Assembly: GCA_963803425.1 (NCBI GenBank)
Contig: CAWDMA010000001.1
Span: 372,001-436,000, forward strand
Source: DASPWW01 sp963803425
GTDB lineage: Bacteria > Actinomycetota > Thermoleophilia > Solirubrobacterales > 70-9
Length of the DNA stretch: 64,000 nucleotides
Reading direction: 5' to 3'
Shown here: one piece after another, positions 50,534 to 59,375 of the stretch
Position numbering within the stretch: position 1 is the stretch's first letter
How the letters are laid out: each line of letters opens with the position of its first letter
Program-made: the position numbers and the translations under genes
Notes under the pieces: generated by a model
Database searches by the model: none
Told to the model about the DNA's origin: nothing
The model's input: only the letters and a program-made list of their open reading frames with translations

Positions 50534-50977
50534 ATGTTCGGCCGCATCGTTGTTGGCACCGATGGCTCGGATACGGCGAGTGGCGCGGTCGCGCAGGCGA
50601 TCGAGCTGGCGAAGATCTCGAACGCGCAGCTCGACATCGTGAGTGCGTACGAGCCGATCTCGCGGGACCGGATGCGCGGTGAGTCGGCGGAGATCCCGGG
50701 CGACGTGGCGCACGCCGTCAACCCGAGAGAGGACGTCAACCTGACGCTCGAGAACGCGGCCACCGAGGCGCGCAAGCAGGACGTCGAGGTGGCCACGCAC
50801 CCGCGCGAGGGAGACCCGGCGGACGCGATACTCGACGTCGCCGAGGAGATCAAAGCCGACCTGATCGTGGTGGGCAACAAGGGCATGACGGGCGCGAAGC
50901 GGTTCCTGCTCGGCAGCGTCCCGAACAAGGTCTCCCACCACGCCCCGTGCGGGGTCCTGATCGTCAGGACGACGTAG
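50534..50977 (+). CDS. Universal stress protein
   Basis: 147 residues of the UspA fold. The N-terminus (FGRIVVGTDGSDTASGAV) and the ATP-binding motif VVGNKGMTGAKRFLLGSVPNKV are intact, so it should bind ATP. A strong ribosome site (AAGGAGGGGC) precedes ATG 50534. Such proteins accumulate in dormancy, oxygen limitation and stress. Its TAG is part of a tandem 13-bp direct repeat. Confidence 0.92.
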   Translation: MFGRIVVGTDGSDTASGAVAQAIELAKISNAQLDIVSAYEPISRDRMRGESAEIPGDVAHAVNPREDVNLTLENAATEARKQDVEVATHPREGDPADAILDVAEEIKADLIVVGNKGMTGAKRFLLGSVPNKVSHHAPCGVLIVRTT

Positions 50978-50999
50978 GAACCCGCGCTAGGAACCCGCG
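50975..50999 (+). repeat. Tandem 12-bp direct repeat after the universal stress gene
   Basis: TAGGAACCCGCG occurs at 50975-50986 and 50988-50999 with one base between. The first copy includes the stop codon. The second copy can pair with GCGGGTTC at 51034-51041, so the repeat may influence termination. Confidence 0.55.
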
Positions 51000-51041
51000 A
51001 GATGCTCCGCGCCGCGTCCGCTTTAGCGGGGTTGCGGGTTC
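50991..51041. terminator. Bidirectional hairpin terminator region
   Basis: GAACCCGC (50991-50998) pairs with GCGGGTTC (51034-51041), enclosing a second hairpin CCGCTTTAGCGG (51018-51029). It lies between the convergent universal stress and subtilase genes, so it can serve both. Confidence 0.5.
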
Positions 51042-51044
51042 TCC

Positions 51045-52433
51045 CTAGAAGGCGGTTGCTGCGCCGGCGTCGATCAGGCCGGCGCCGTACAGCTGCTGGT
51101 TGTCGAGCCCGCGCTCGGTGCGGGCGGTCGCCTTCAGGCGCTGCTCCACCTCGGCCGCGGTCGGCTGGCGCCCCAGGCTCTTCCTCATTGCAGCCCACGT
51201 CAGCGCCGCGACGCCCGAGACGTGCGCCGCCGCCATCGACGTGCCGTCGTAGTACGGGTAGCCGAACTCGGTGTAGCCGGCCCGGGTGTGGCGGAGGGTG
51301 AGCTGCGTGATCCCGGGCCCGATCTCGAACGGCTCGCACTGGGGGCCCGCCTGGCCCGTGTCCTCACCGCCGCCCGGGGCGACGATGTCGAGCCCCTTCC
51401 CGAAAGCCGAGTAGTCGGCGAGGCAGCCTCGCTTCGTCGTAGCGCCGACCGCGAGCACGTTCGCGGCCCGACCCGGGAAGGTGATGTTGGAGCCGCCGGT
51501 GTTCCCCGAGACGGACACCACCAGTGCGCCCTGATCGTGGGCGTGGTTGATCGCCTCGCACACGGTCGGGATGTCCGCGCACTCGTCCACCGCCTGGCGC
51601 GAGAACTCGAGGCTGAGGTTGATCACGTCGGCGCCCTTGTGGGCGGCGTACCTGATCCCTCGCGAGACCGTGCTGGCGCTGCCCTGGCCGTGCTTGTCGA
51701 GCACCCTGACCGGGATCAGCTTCGCGCCGTAGGCGAGTCCGGTGACGAACTTGTGGTTGTCGGTGCGCTCGCCGATCGTCGAGGCGACGTGCGTTCCGTG
51801 CCCGTTCTGGTCGAGCGGGACCTTGTCGCCCTCGGCGAAGTCGCGCGGAGAGACGAACTGCCCCCGCCTCAGGTCGGGGCTGCGCTTGTACTTATTGCCG
51901 CGCTTGCGGTAGGCGACCCCGGTGTCGACGACGGCAACCTTGACGTGGCGCCCGCCGGGGCGGCCCGCGTCGATCAGGTTCCCCCACGCCTTCGGCGCGT
52001 CGATCCCGCCGAAGGACTGGTACGGGACCTCGTCGTCCTTGCCGCCGCAGGTGCTCCCGCACGGAAGGAAGTTCCACTGCACCTCCTGCCACCCGCCGCC
52101 GGTCGCGGCGGATCTCTCCCCGCGGTCGTTCGGGATCCACGCGGCGGCGGCGGCCGTGTAGTTCGGAACCGCCCAGTCCACCTCGGGGTTGCGGTTCAGG
52201 GCTCGCGCCGCACGCCGCACGCCGATCCCGTCGGGAAGCTCGTAGGTGGTCCCCGGCTCCGGCTCGGACCGGAACCGGACCAGAACCTCGCCCGGCTCGA
52301 AGGGCGTGTCGGCCGACGCCGCTGGATCGGGCGGCGCGGTCGCCTCCTGCGCGGCCGCCGGGCCCGCGCACGCCGCCGCGACGAGCGCCGCCAGGCTCGC
52401 ACAGATCAGCGATGTCCGCCGTGAAAGTGTCAT
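51045..52433 (-). CDS. Secreted subtilisin-like serine protease (S8 family)
   Basis: 462 residues. A signal peptide (ASLAALVAAACAGPAAA) and a short propeptide-like region (GEVLVRFRSEPEP...) precede the catalytic domain. The triad is complete: Asp in VAVVDTGVAY, His in NGHGTHVAST and Ser in DGTSMAAAHVSG; the oxyanion Asn is in SVSGNTGG. Secreted endopeptidase, probably processed by removal of its own propeptide. ATG 52433. It stands alone, convergent with the stress protein. Confidence 0.92.
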   Translation of the reverse strand: MTLSRRTSLICASLAALVAAACAGPAAAQEATAPPDPAASADTPFEPGEVLVRFRSEPEPGTTYELPDGIGVRRAARALNRNPEVDWAVPNYTAAAAAWIPNDRGERSAATGGGWQEVQWNFLPCGSTCGGKDDEVPYQSFGGIDAPKAWGNLIDAGRPGGRHVKVAVVDTGVAYRKRGNKYKRSPDLRRGQFVSPRDFAEGDKVPLDQNGHGTHVASTIGERTDNHKFVTGLAYGAKLIPVRVLDKHGQGSASTVSRGIRYAAHKGADVINLSLEFSRQAVDECADIPTVCEAINHAHDQGALVVSVSGNTGGSNITFPGRAANVLAVGATTKRGCLADYSAFGKGLDIVAPGGGEDTGQAGPQCEPFEIGPGITQLTLRHTRAGYTEFGYPYYDGTSMAAAHVSGVAALTWAAMRKSLGRQPTAAEVEQRLKATARTERGLDNQQLYGAGLIDAGAATAF

Positions 52434-52544
52434 CGGATACAGGTTGGGACAGCCCGCCTGGCCCCCGCGGCGCCGTCGGGCGTGCGCGAATCGCTCGGGT
52501 CCGTGCCTCCATAACACCAGGCAAGCCGCTAAGTTGCCACCCGC

Positions 52545-53012
52545 GTGGGCGAGATCCGGCCGTTCGGTCGCGACGAGGAGTTCATGCGCCTCGCGCTCGA
52601 GCAAGCGCGTGCGGCGGTCGAGCACGACGACGTGCCGGTCGGCGCCGTCGTCGTCCGCGAGGGGGAGGCGCTCGCGGCGGCCGGCAACGAGCGAGAGCTG
52701 CGCCGCGACCCGACGGCCCACGCGGAGCTGCTCGCATTGCGGCGCGCCGCTGAGCTGCTCGGCGGGTGGCGCCTTCCCGACTCCGTTCTGTACGTGACGC
52801 TGGAGCCGTGCGTGATGTGCGCGGGCGCGATCGTGCTCGCCCGGGTGCCGAGGGTCGTGTACGGGGCAGCGGACCCGAAGGCGGGCGCCGCGGGGAGCGT
52901 GCTCGACGTGCTCGGCGAGCCTCGCCTCAACCACCGCCCCTCGGTGCAGGGAGGCGTTCTCGCCGCGGACTCGGCGGCGCTGCTCGAGGAGTTCTTCAGA
53001 GACCGGAGGTGA
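52545..53012 (+). CDS. tadA: tRNA-specific adenosine deaminase-like protein (TadA family)
   Basis: 155 residues. Zinc ligands are in TAHAELLAL (His-Ala-Glu) and LEPCVMCAGAIV (Pro-Cys-x2-Cys), and GNERELRRDPTAH resembles the TadA loop. It converts the wobble adenosine of tRNA-Arg to inosine. GTG start at 52545. Other CDA-type deaminases share the fold, but length and sequence fit TadA best. Divergent from the subtilase. Confidence 0.88.
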   Translation: MGEIRPFGRDEEFMRLALEQARAAVEHDDVPVGAVVVREGEALAAAGNERELRRDPTAHAELLALRRAAELLGGWRLPDSVLYVTLEPCVMCAGAIVLARVPRVVYGAADPKAGAAGSVLDVLGEPRLNHRPSVQGGVLAADSAALLEEFFRDRR

Positions 53013-53050
53013 GACGCGCCGGGCACCGGACGTCGCGTTAGGCTCGCGCC

Positions 53051-53737
53051 GTGCCGCTGATCGGACGGAGCAGCGCAGCGCGGAGAGGCCGCCGTCGCGC
53101 CTCGATCCGCTACGAGCGGGGTGGTGAGGAGTTCGGCCGCGTGCTCGCGTTCAGTGACGGCCTGTTCGCGATCGCGATGACGCTGCTCGTGGTCGGGATC
53201 GGCGTACCCAAGCTCGCCGACCAGGACAACGTCGGCGATCTGCTCGATGCGCTCAACGACCTGCTGCCCAACTTCATCAGCTTCTTCATCAGCTTCGCCG
53301 TGATCGGGCGGTACTGGCTCGCCCACCACGACTTCGTGGGTCGCCTGAAGGCGATGGACAACGGCCTGATCGGGCTCAACCTCGTCTACCTGGCATTCGT
53401 CGCTTTCCTGCCGTTCCCGACGGCGCTGCTCGGCACCTACTTCGAGAACCCGCTCTCGGTGGCGAGCTACGCGGTGATTGTCGCCGCGGTGAGCGCGATG
53501 GAGGTGGTGTTGTTCCGGCACGCTCACCGCCGCGGGCTGATGAGCGACCAGATGCCCGAGGACGTGTATCGCTTCGGCGTGGTCTCATCGCTCGCGCCCG
53601 TGCTGTTCTTCGCGATCTCGATCCCGCTCTCGTTCTGGCACACCGGGATCGCGGTCGCCTCGTGGTACCTGATCGTCCCGTTCGAGGCGTTCGTGATCGA
53701 GCGGTGGCGGCCCGCGGGGGCGGACAGGTACTTCTAG
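53051..53737 (+). CDS. TMEM175-family (DUF1211) potassium channel-like protein
   Basis: 228 residues with six membrane helices. The diagnostic first-helix sequence RVLAFSDGLFAIAMTLLVV contains the FSD motif of the family, in which the conserved Phe/Ser/Asp lines the pore. A basic N-terminal tail precedes it. It most likely forms a tetrameric or dimeric K+ channel. GTG 53051 follows the deaminase by 38 bp in the same direction. Confidence 0.88.
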   Translation: MPLIGRSSAARRGRRRASIRYERGGEEFGRVLAFSDGLFAIAMTLLVVGIGVPKLADQDNVGDLLDALNDLLPNFISFFISFAVIGRYWLAHHDFVGRLKAMDNGLIGLNLVYLAFVAFLPFPTALLGTYFENPLSVASYAVIVAAVSAMEVVLFRHAHRRGLMSDQMPEDVYRFGVVSSLAPVLFFAISIPLSFWHTGIAVASWYLIVPFEAFVIERWRPAGADRYF

Positions 53738-53877
53738 CGGCGCTCTACCCGGCGGCCTGCTCGTCGGCAGGCGAGTCAGCAAGCTGCGCGTCTACGATGG
53801 CGAGCAATCGGCCCGTGAGGATCTGGGACCAGGGCCATAGCGCAGGCCCCCCTACTCCGCTTTCGATGGGGATGCGG

Positions 53878-54265
53878 CTACTTGTAGGACTTGAGGTGTA
53901 CGACCCTGCCGTCCCTGAACGTCCACAGGTAGGCGAGGGATTCCTCGAACTTCATACCGGTGTGCCGCGCCTTTGCCTGGAATCGGTGGACGGGAGACAA
54001 GGCGGTCCCCGGTGCCGACTATCCGCTCCAGATGGACGGTGAGGCTCTCGAAGGGATCGAGCCAGCGCTCAGTAGCCCTCGCGACGCCCTCATAGCCATG
54101 GTAGGTCTCGCCCACATGGTCGGGCAGCACGGTGTCCTCATGGCTGATCTCGGGATCAAACAAGGACAACTCGCGCGGCTCTCCCCGGTTCCACCCTTCC
54201 AGATCCGACCTCGGATCCCAGCTCTCGAGGTAGCGGCGCAGATTGCTGACGTTGTCCTGCGGCAT
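53878..54265 (-). pseudogene. SnoaL/NTF2-like protein, frameshift near its end
   Basis: From ATG 54265 (PQDNVSNLRRYLESWD) or 54301. A typical NTF2-like core, DPEISHEDTVLPDHVGETYHG and ATERWLDPFESLTVH, runs to TGDRLVS. There the open frame runs on as an unlikely tail; dropping one base of the G-run at 53992-53994 gives VHRFQAKARHTGMKFEES and LAYLWTFRDGRVVHLKSYK, ending at 53878, the expected SnoaL end. A relative of the gene at 31648-32103. No partner genes identified. Confidence 0.65.
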
Positions 54266-54390
54266 CGCTTGCGCAGTATCTCGCGAAGGCTTTCCGGCCA
54301 TAGGAACGCCCTTTGAGTCACGCCGCCGCCAGCGATCCCGCCCGAGACACCATCCGACGACGTGGCGATTGATTGTGAGCTTGCTCCGCT

Positions 54391-54418
54391 TGTGACGCTG
54401 GTCACGTTCTCCGAACGT
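54391..54418. promoter_or_regulatory. CRP-like box overlapped by a second dyad
   Basis: TGTGA at 54391-54395 and TCACG at 54402-54406 are separated by 6 bp, matching the CRP/GlxR consensus TGTGA-N6-TCACA in 9 of 10 positions. A second exact dyad, ACGTTC-TCC-GAACGT (54404-54418), shares its first bases. They lie 54-80 bp before ATG 54472 and after the divergent SnoaL-like gene. Confidence 0.5.
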
Positions 54419-54471
54419 GGCACGGCATACCGTCGGCCCCGACTCAGGTGACGGCGTGCAGAGGAGGAGAG

Positions 54472-55062
54472 ATGGGACGGATCAGCAGGTCGACGGAGGT
54501 CCTGGCGATCGGCGCGCTGGCGTTCGCCGCGAGCCTCGCGGGCGTCGCGTTCGCCGGATCGCCCAGGAAGGCGGTGACGAAGTCGAAGGTCGTGAAGATC
54601 GCCGACCAGGAGATCGACAAGCGGGCCGCGAACCTCTCGGTCGCCCAGGCCGCGAGCGCGGCCGATGCGACGAATGCGACCAACCTTGGCGGAAGCCCCG
54701 CAACGGCGTACGCGAAGGGGGCGATCGAGGCGGTTCACCACGTTGGCGCCAGCGGGCAGCCGGCGTTCGACGGAAGCTGGGAGAACGAGCTCAACAGCTT
54801 CGCGACAGCGGGGTTCTACAAGGACGGCTTCGGGATCGTCCACCTCGTCGGCGACGTTCGAGCGGGAACGGATGGCTCGACGATCTTCACGCTCCCGTCC
54901 GGCTACAGGCCGGCGGCCGGTGTCGACTTCGCGAGCCGCGCGAACTCGGACACGGGAACCGCGACGGTGGTGGTCGAGGACGGTGGCGCCGTGAAGGCCT
55001 TCGGATACACGGTCACCTCGAATCGGCTCTCGCTAAACGGGGTCGCGTTCCGAACGCGGTAG
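54472..55062 (+). CDS. Secreted protein with Lys-rich start, unknown function
   Basis: 196 residues. A signal peptide (VLAIGALAFAASLAGVAFAGS) is followed by AVTKSKVVKIADQEI and NLGGSPATAYAKGAIEA, both features of a large secreted family in this lineage. The rest looks like a beta-rich domain with a Gly-Asp-Gly turn. A GAGGAGGAGA site precedes ATG 54472. Two candidate operators lie upstream. Function unknown. Confidence 0.8.
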   Translation: MGRISRSTEVLAIGALAFAASLAGVAFAGSPRKAVTKSKVVKIADQEIDKRAANLSVAQAASAADATNATNLGGSPATAYAKGAIEAVHHVGASGQPAFDGSWENELNSFATAGFYKDGFGIVHLVGDVRAGTDGSTIFTLPSGYRPAAGVDFASRANSDTGTATVVVEDGGAVKAFGYTVTSNRLSLNGVAFRTR

Positions 55063-55108
55063 GCGTTCCGAACGCAGTAGGACGTGTGGGAGCGGTTCTC
55101 GGGTTGAG

Positions 55109-55197
55109 CGGAGAGGGTGGGATTCGAACCCACGAGGCAGCTAGCGCCGCCCACGCGATTTCCAGTCGCGCTCCTTAAGCCACTCGGACACCTCTCC
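55109..55197 (-). tRNA. tRNA-Ser (anticodon GGA)
   Basis: On the minus strand the gene opens GGAGAGG (from 55197) and closes with its complement CCTCTCC plus discriminator G (55109). The anticodon loop CTGGAAA gives GGA, reading UCC/UCU. The long variable arm (GGGCGGCGCTAGCTGCC) is that of class II serine tRNA, and the T-loop TTCGAAT is normal. CCA is not encoded. Confidence 0.93.
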
Positions 55198-55251
55198 GGG
55201 GGGCAAAGGGTAACCGCGGGCCGGGCGGCGGGTGATACGGTGCACACCGGT

Positions 55252-57651
55252 ATGGAGGGGAGGAAAGGCTTGGGATGGACCCCTGCTGTGGTCCTCGCGG
55301 TGGTGGGGTCAGCGACCATGGTGCTTGCGCCCGCGGCGAGCGCCGCGCCCGGGAACCTGAGCTTCCTGGAGCAGGAGACGGGACCGGCGCTGGCCGGCGC
55401 CCGCGGGGTCGCCGCCGTTGGCAACAACGTGTACGTCGCGGGGCAAAACGCCGACGCGGTGACCACGTTCACGCGGGCCGCTGACGGCACGCTCACGAAC
55501 ACCGGTTGCGTCAAGGACACGGGCGCGCCGGTCACCACCTGCGGGTCCTCCACCGAGGGCCTCAACAGCGCCCGCTTCATCGCCGTCCCCCCGGACGGGA
55601 AGAACGTGTACGTGACCGGCGGCGAGGACGACGCGGTGGTGATCTTCGACCGCAACACCTCGACTGGCGCGCTCAGCAACCCCACCTGCGTCAAGGACAC
55701 GGCGAGCTCCGCGACCTGCGGCGGCACCGCGCCCGGGCTCGACGGCGCCGAGGGGATCGCCGCCGCCGGCAACAACAGCATCTACGTGGCCGCGCAGCAG
55801 GGAGGCGACCTGGGCGGTGGCGGGTCCGAGGGCGCCGTGGTCGGCTTCGACCGAGCGGGCGACGGGTCGCTGTCCGGCCCCCAGTGCTTCACGCTAAACG
55901 CGACCGCGTCGTGCACGACGACGCCGAACCTCGACCACCCGCGCGAGCTCGCCGCCTCGCCGGACGGGAAGGGCGTGTACGTCGCATCCGCCAGCTCGAA
56001 CGTGGTCGCCGCGTTCCTGCGGGACACCGGAAGCGGCGACCTGTCGGCCGCCGGCTCCGCCGCCGGCGTCTCGCTGCCGGTCGGGGTCACCGTGTCTCCC
56101 GACAGCAAGCACGTGTACGCCGGCGCGGTGAACAGCGATGCGGTTCGCGTGTACAGCCGCAACACGAGCACGAGCGCGCTGACGGCCCAGGGGTGTCTGA
56201 AGGACGTCGGCAGCCCGACCTCGGGCTGCACGACCGCGGAGGGGCTGGACGGCGTCGAGGGCGTCAAGGTGTCTCCCGACGGGGCCAACGTGTACGCCGC
56301 CGGGGTCGCGGACAGCGCGGTCGTCTCGATGACGCGGTCGAGCTCGACCGGGGCGCTCGGCGCGCTCGGGTGCGTGAAGGACTCCCCGGGCGGGGGTGGA
56401 TGCGGGTCGGGGAACGGCCTGGGCGGAGCGGAGGGCGTCGCGGTCAGCCCGAACGGCGCCAACGTATACGTGACGGGGTTCAACGACGGCGCCGTGGTGG
56501 CGCTGAAGGGATCGGGCTCGGGCGGCGGGAGCCAGTTCGAGCCGCCGCGGCCAAAGCCGGAGTGCATCAACGCGACCACGCTGCTCGTCACCTGCGCAGA
56601 CCCGCATGGGGCGCCCGGCGTGTGCGGGCCGACCGCGTCGATCCTGCCCCAGTGCAGCTTCCCGGTCGACCTGCCGACGGTGTGCGGGCCGAGCAACTCG
56701 ATCCTGCAGGCGTGCGTCCCGCCGGAGAACTACGTGACGGCGTGCGGCGGCACCGGCACCGTGCTCCCGGTGTGCACGGGGACGGCCTCGCCGATCCTCG
56801 TCTGCGGCCCCACGGGTGTGCTCCCGCAGTGCTCGTTGCCGCCGAACGTCACCGGCGGAACGCTCGACCCGAGCGGCGGGGGCGAGATCGACGTGAAGGT
56901 CGGCTGCTCGATCGCTGACGCGGGCGGCTCCGAGCGGCGGGCGACGGCGGCGAAGAAGCCGCCGAAGTGCCGCCCGATCGACCTCGCGGTCGCCGACTAC
57001 AAGCGGGTCCACGTCGCCGCGCTGAAGCAGGCGGCGCCGAAGGAGGCCGACTCGGTGATATCGAGCGGCCTCGGCGCGCCCGGACAGGCGAGCAGCGTGT
57101 ACGCCGCCCAGTACAAGCACGACGTCGCGGCCTTCATCCAGCGCGCCGACCGGATCGTCGACCAGGCCTTCGCCGACGCGGAGGCGGGTGGCCCGTTCCG
57201 CCGCGCCACGCTGATCTTCCAGTTCGTCGAGCCGGCTGCCAGCCCGGCGTACGTCGGCCTGTACCAATCGGGGTTCCGGCCGCAGATGGAGCGCGCCGCG
57301 GAGCAGTACGTAGACCAGATCGGGACTGCGGTCGCCCGGTACCGCGAGTTCCTCGACGAGCAGCGCTCACAGAAGCGACAGCAGGCGTCCGCGTCCGGCC
57401 TGACCGCGAGCGGGCTCGTCCAGCCGCTGGTCCGAAAGCGCGTCAAGCTGCGCGAGGGCAAGCGCAAGAAGGTGAAGATCAAGCTGAAGAAGAAGGCGGT
57501 GAAGCAGCTCACCCAGGGCGTCAAGAAGAGCAAGGGCTTCGCCGCCCGGCTGCTCGTCACCCAGGACGCGGAGCCCTACCCGATCGTCCACGTCGTCGAC
57601 TTCGGGCTCGACTCGAAGAAGGGCAAGAAGGGCAAGAAGGGCAAGAAGTAG
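55252..57651 (+). CDS. Secreted beta-propeller protein with Lys-rich C-terminus
   Basis: 799 residues. After a signal peptide (VVLAVVGSATMVLAPAASAAP) come six or more 50-residue repeats with the consensus SPDG-NVYV-G, the YVTN/lactonase-like propeller pattern, and Cys-containing loops (CVKDTG...C). A Pro/Cys-rich segment follows, then a helical region and a basic tail ending in Lys-Gly-Lys repeats (GGCAAGAAG three times). It may bind the cell surface through the basic tail. ATG 55252 is favoured by the charged N-terminus; TTG 55270 has a better-spaced ribosome site (GGAGGGGAGG). Function unknown. Confidence 0.75.
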   Translation: MEGRKGLGWTPAVVLAVVGSATMVLAPAASAAPGNLSFLEQETGPALAGARGVAAVGNNVYVAGQNADAVTTFTRAADGTLTNTGCVKDTGAPVTTCGSSTEGLNSARFIAVPPDGKNVYVTGGEDDAVVIFDRNTSTGALSNPTCVKDTASSATCGGTAPGLDGAEGIAAAGNNSIYVAAQQGGDLGGGGSEGAVVGFDRAGDGSLSGPQCFTLNATASCTTTPNLDHPRELAASPDGKGVYVASASSNVVAAFLRDTGSGDLSAAGSAAGVSLPVGVTVSPDSKHVYAGAVNSDAVRVYSRNTSTSALTAQGCLKDVGSPTSGCTTAEGLDGVEGVKVSPDGANVYAAGVADSAVVSMTRSSSTGALGALGCVKDSPGGGGCGSGNGLGGAEGVAVSPNGANVYVTGFNDGAVVALKGSGSGGGSQFEPPRPKPECINATTLLVTCADPHGAPGVCGPTASILPQCSFPVDLPTVCGPSNSILQACVPPENYVTACGGTGTVLPVCTGTASPILVCGPTGVLPQCSLPPNVTGGTLDPSGGGEIDVKVGCSIADAGGSERRATAAKKPPKCRPIDLAVADYKRVHVAALKQAAPKEADSVISSGLGAPGQASSVYAAQYKHDVAAFIQRADRIVDQAFADAEAGGPFRRATLIFQFVEPAASPAYVGLYQSGFRPQMERAAEQYVDQIGTAVARYREFLDEQRSQKRQQASASGLTASGLVQPLVRKRVKLREGKRKKVKIKLKKKAVKQLTQGVKKSKGFAARLLVTQDAEPYPIVHVVDFGLDSKKGKKGKKGKK

Positions 57652-57667
57652 CCGCCGTCGACGCCCT

Positions 57668-58132
57668 ATGATCGCCGCGATGGCGAGCGACGGCACCTGG
57701 AACGTCTATCTGTCGGGCGAGATCCATTCCGACTGGCGGGAGCGGATCGCCGCCGGCATCCGGGACGCCGGCCTCGACGTCGAGCTGCTGGCGCCGGTCA
57801 CCGACCACTCCGCGTCCGACGACGTCGGCGTCGACATCCTGGGAGCCGAAGAGGCGGGGTTCTGGAAGGACCACAAGGGCGCCGGCGTGAACGCGGTCCG
57901 CACCCAGACGCTGCTCCGCAAGGCCGACGTCGTCGTCGTCCGCTTCGGCGACAAGTACAAGCAGTGGAACGCCGCCTTCGAGGCGGGGTACGCCGCGGCG
58001 CTCGGGAAGCCGATCATCACCCTGCACGACGAGGGCCTCACGCACGCGCTGAAGGAGGTCGACCGCGCCGCGATGGCGACGGCCGAGGCCCCGGAGCAGG
58101 TCGTCGAGATCCTTCGCTACGCGACCGGCTGA
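57668..58132 (+). CDS. YtoQ-family protein
   Basis: 154 residues. The start WNVYLSGEIHSDWRERI and the later FGDKYKQWNAAFEAGYAAALGKPII match the YtoQ pattern, which looks like a nucleoside 2-deoxyribosyltransferase-type Rossmann fold. Substrate unknown. ATG 57668 or 57680 (MASDGTWN). It ends 55 bp before tRNA-Ser(CGA). Confidence 0.85.
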   Translation: MIAAMASDGTWNVYLSGEIHSDWRERIAAGIRDAGLDVELLAPVTDHSASDDVGVDILGAEEAGFWKDHKGAGVNAVRTQTLLRKADVVVVRFGDKYKQWNAAFEAGYAAALGKPIITLHDEGLTHALKEVDRAAMATAEAPEQVVEILRYATG

Positions 58133-58187
58133 CCGCCGCCAGCCGCCCTCCCGCTAGCCTTCCCCCGGCTGCTTTGCGGGCCATCTC

Positions 58188-58277
58188 GGAGGGGTGGCAG
58201 AGTGGTTGAATGCGGCGGTCTCGAAAACCGTTATGGGCCGTTTCGGTCCATCGAGGGTTCGAATCCCTCCCCCTCCG
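58188..58277 (+). tRNA. tRNA-Ser (anticodon CGA)
   Basis: GGAGGGG (58188-58194) pairs with CCCCTCC (58270-58276) and is followed by discriminator G. The anticodon loop CTCGAAA gives CGA for UCG. A long variable arm marks serine. T-loop TTCGAAT is normal, CCA is not encoded. Its 3' half (58219-58270) recurs at 61513-61564, so it is the apparent attachment site of the island that follows. Confidence 0.94.
58219..58270 (+). repeat. Putative attachment site, copy inside tRNA-Ser(CGA)
   Basis: This 52-bp stretch runs from the anticodon loop to the T-arm and matches 61513-61564 at 51 of 52 positions, with a T/C difference at 58234. Tyrosine recombinases commonly use the tRNA anticodon loop or T-arm as the crossover region, so this is a candidate attL. 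Confidence 0.7.
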
Positions 58278-58704
58278 CTAAAGGCCGGAATCCCGCTTAC
58301 CGAAGCGGTTCTCCACGGCTCGATCGACAAGAGAGCAGACCACCGGCTACGGCAAACCGCCTCCGGGATCGCGGTCCGTGCGTGGCCGGACCATCGCGCA
58401 GACCATCGCGCGGATCCCAGGCGCAGAGCCATTTCTGGCGCCTCAACGCGCGGCGGACCATCGCGCAGGGCGCGGGTCACTGGGAGCGGGGCAAGCCCGC
58501 TCCTCCGGGTCCGCGAAGCAGGAGGGAGAGGCGCGGGCCTGACTCCTGCCCGTCCTCCGAGGCGAGCGCCTCAGTGCGGGGGTCGGGGCGCTCGCAATCA
58601 CGCGAAGGGAGCACACGCGACAGCTGCGCGTGGATGAGGCGGCTCTTTGTTGGGACAGTGAGCTTCGGCCCGAGCCGAGCGCCGATCCGCAGTAGTGTCG
58701 CGGC
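58278..58704. other. 427-bp stretch without a convincing gene, with a repeated 11-mer
   Basis: No frame here has protein-like composition; the open ones are Arg/Ser/Pro-rich and start inside the tRNA gene. Three copies of GACCATCGCGC are visible at 58389-58399, 58401-58411 and 58456-58466, the first two in tandem at 12-bp spacing. They might bind a protein of the element, but there is no other evidence. Confidence 0.45.
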
Positions 58705-59350
58705 ATGGTCGCCGTCCGCCGTCTCCTGACCGGGGCGGTCGCGCTGATCGCGTCCGTGGTCGCGGTGGAGCACCTCTACCGCCGCCTCCTTCGCGAGCGG
58801 ACCCTCAACTGGGGCGCCACGGCCGAGGAGGCGACCTGGACCCTTCCGGGCGACGAACTTCTCGTCGACCCCGACATCGTCGCCACTCGCGCGATCACCA
58901 TCGAGGCACCACCGGCGGCGGTGTGGCCGTGGCTGGTGCAGATGGGCCCGGGCCGCGCCGGCGCCTACACCTACGACTGGATCGAGAACCTCTTCGGGCT
59001 CAACATGCACAGCGCTGATCGCATTCACCGAATGGCAGGCCCTCGAAGTTGGTGAGGTCCTGCGAAGCGGTGAGGGCAAGCCGGGGATGCGGATCGAGAT
59101 CCTCGAGCCCGAGCGAGCCCTGGTGAACCGCTCGGAGGCCGGAGACTGGGTTTGGGCGTTCATGCTCGTGGCCTGCAACGGCTCGACGCGCCTCATCAGC
59201 CGCAATCGGATCTCGATGGCGGGCGCGGCGGCGGGCCAGCGGCTCGGAATGCTCGTGATGGAGCCGGGCTCGCTCGTGATGGAGCGGAAGATGCTCCTCG
59301 GCATCAAGGAGCGGGCGGAGCGTCTCGCGGCCTCCCGCCGAGTCGGGTGA
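58705..59350 (+). pseudogene. SRPBCC-like membrane-anchored protein, one frameshift
   Basis: A short hydrophobic N-terminus (LLTGAVALIASVVAVEHLY) leads to an SRPBCC-type domain: AITIEAPPAAVWPWLVQMG, GRAGAYTYDWIENLFGL, SADRIHRM. Near 59025-59035 the frame changes; the next frame continues as EWQALEVGEVL, RIEILEPERALVNR and MERKMLLGIKERAERLA. The neighbouring paralogue (59376) reads NADRIHPEWQDREIGE at the same place, confirming that a small indel split this gene. Function unknown, perhaps lipid binding. It lies inside the tRNA-bounded segment. Confidence 0.7.
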
Positions 59351-59375
59351 TGGATGGCCGTGGGAGGTCCACGTC

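Noticed and set aside
54404..54418. A possible LexA/SOS box
   Set aside because: The arms are ACGTTC...GAACGT, the inverse order of the GAAC-N4-GTTC type operator, and no SOS gene follows.
58194..58729. Overlapping frames starting inside tRNA-Ser(CGA)
   Set aside because: They begin in the tRNA and have Arg/Ser/Pro-rich composition without motifs; no ribosome site.
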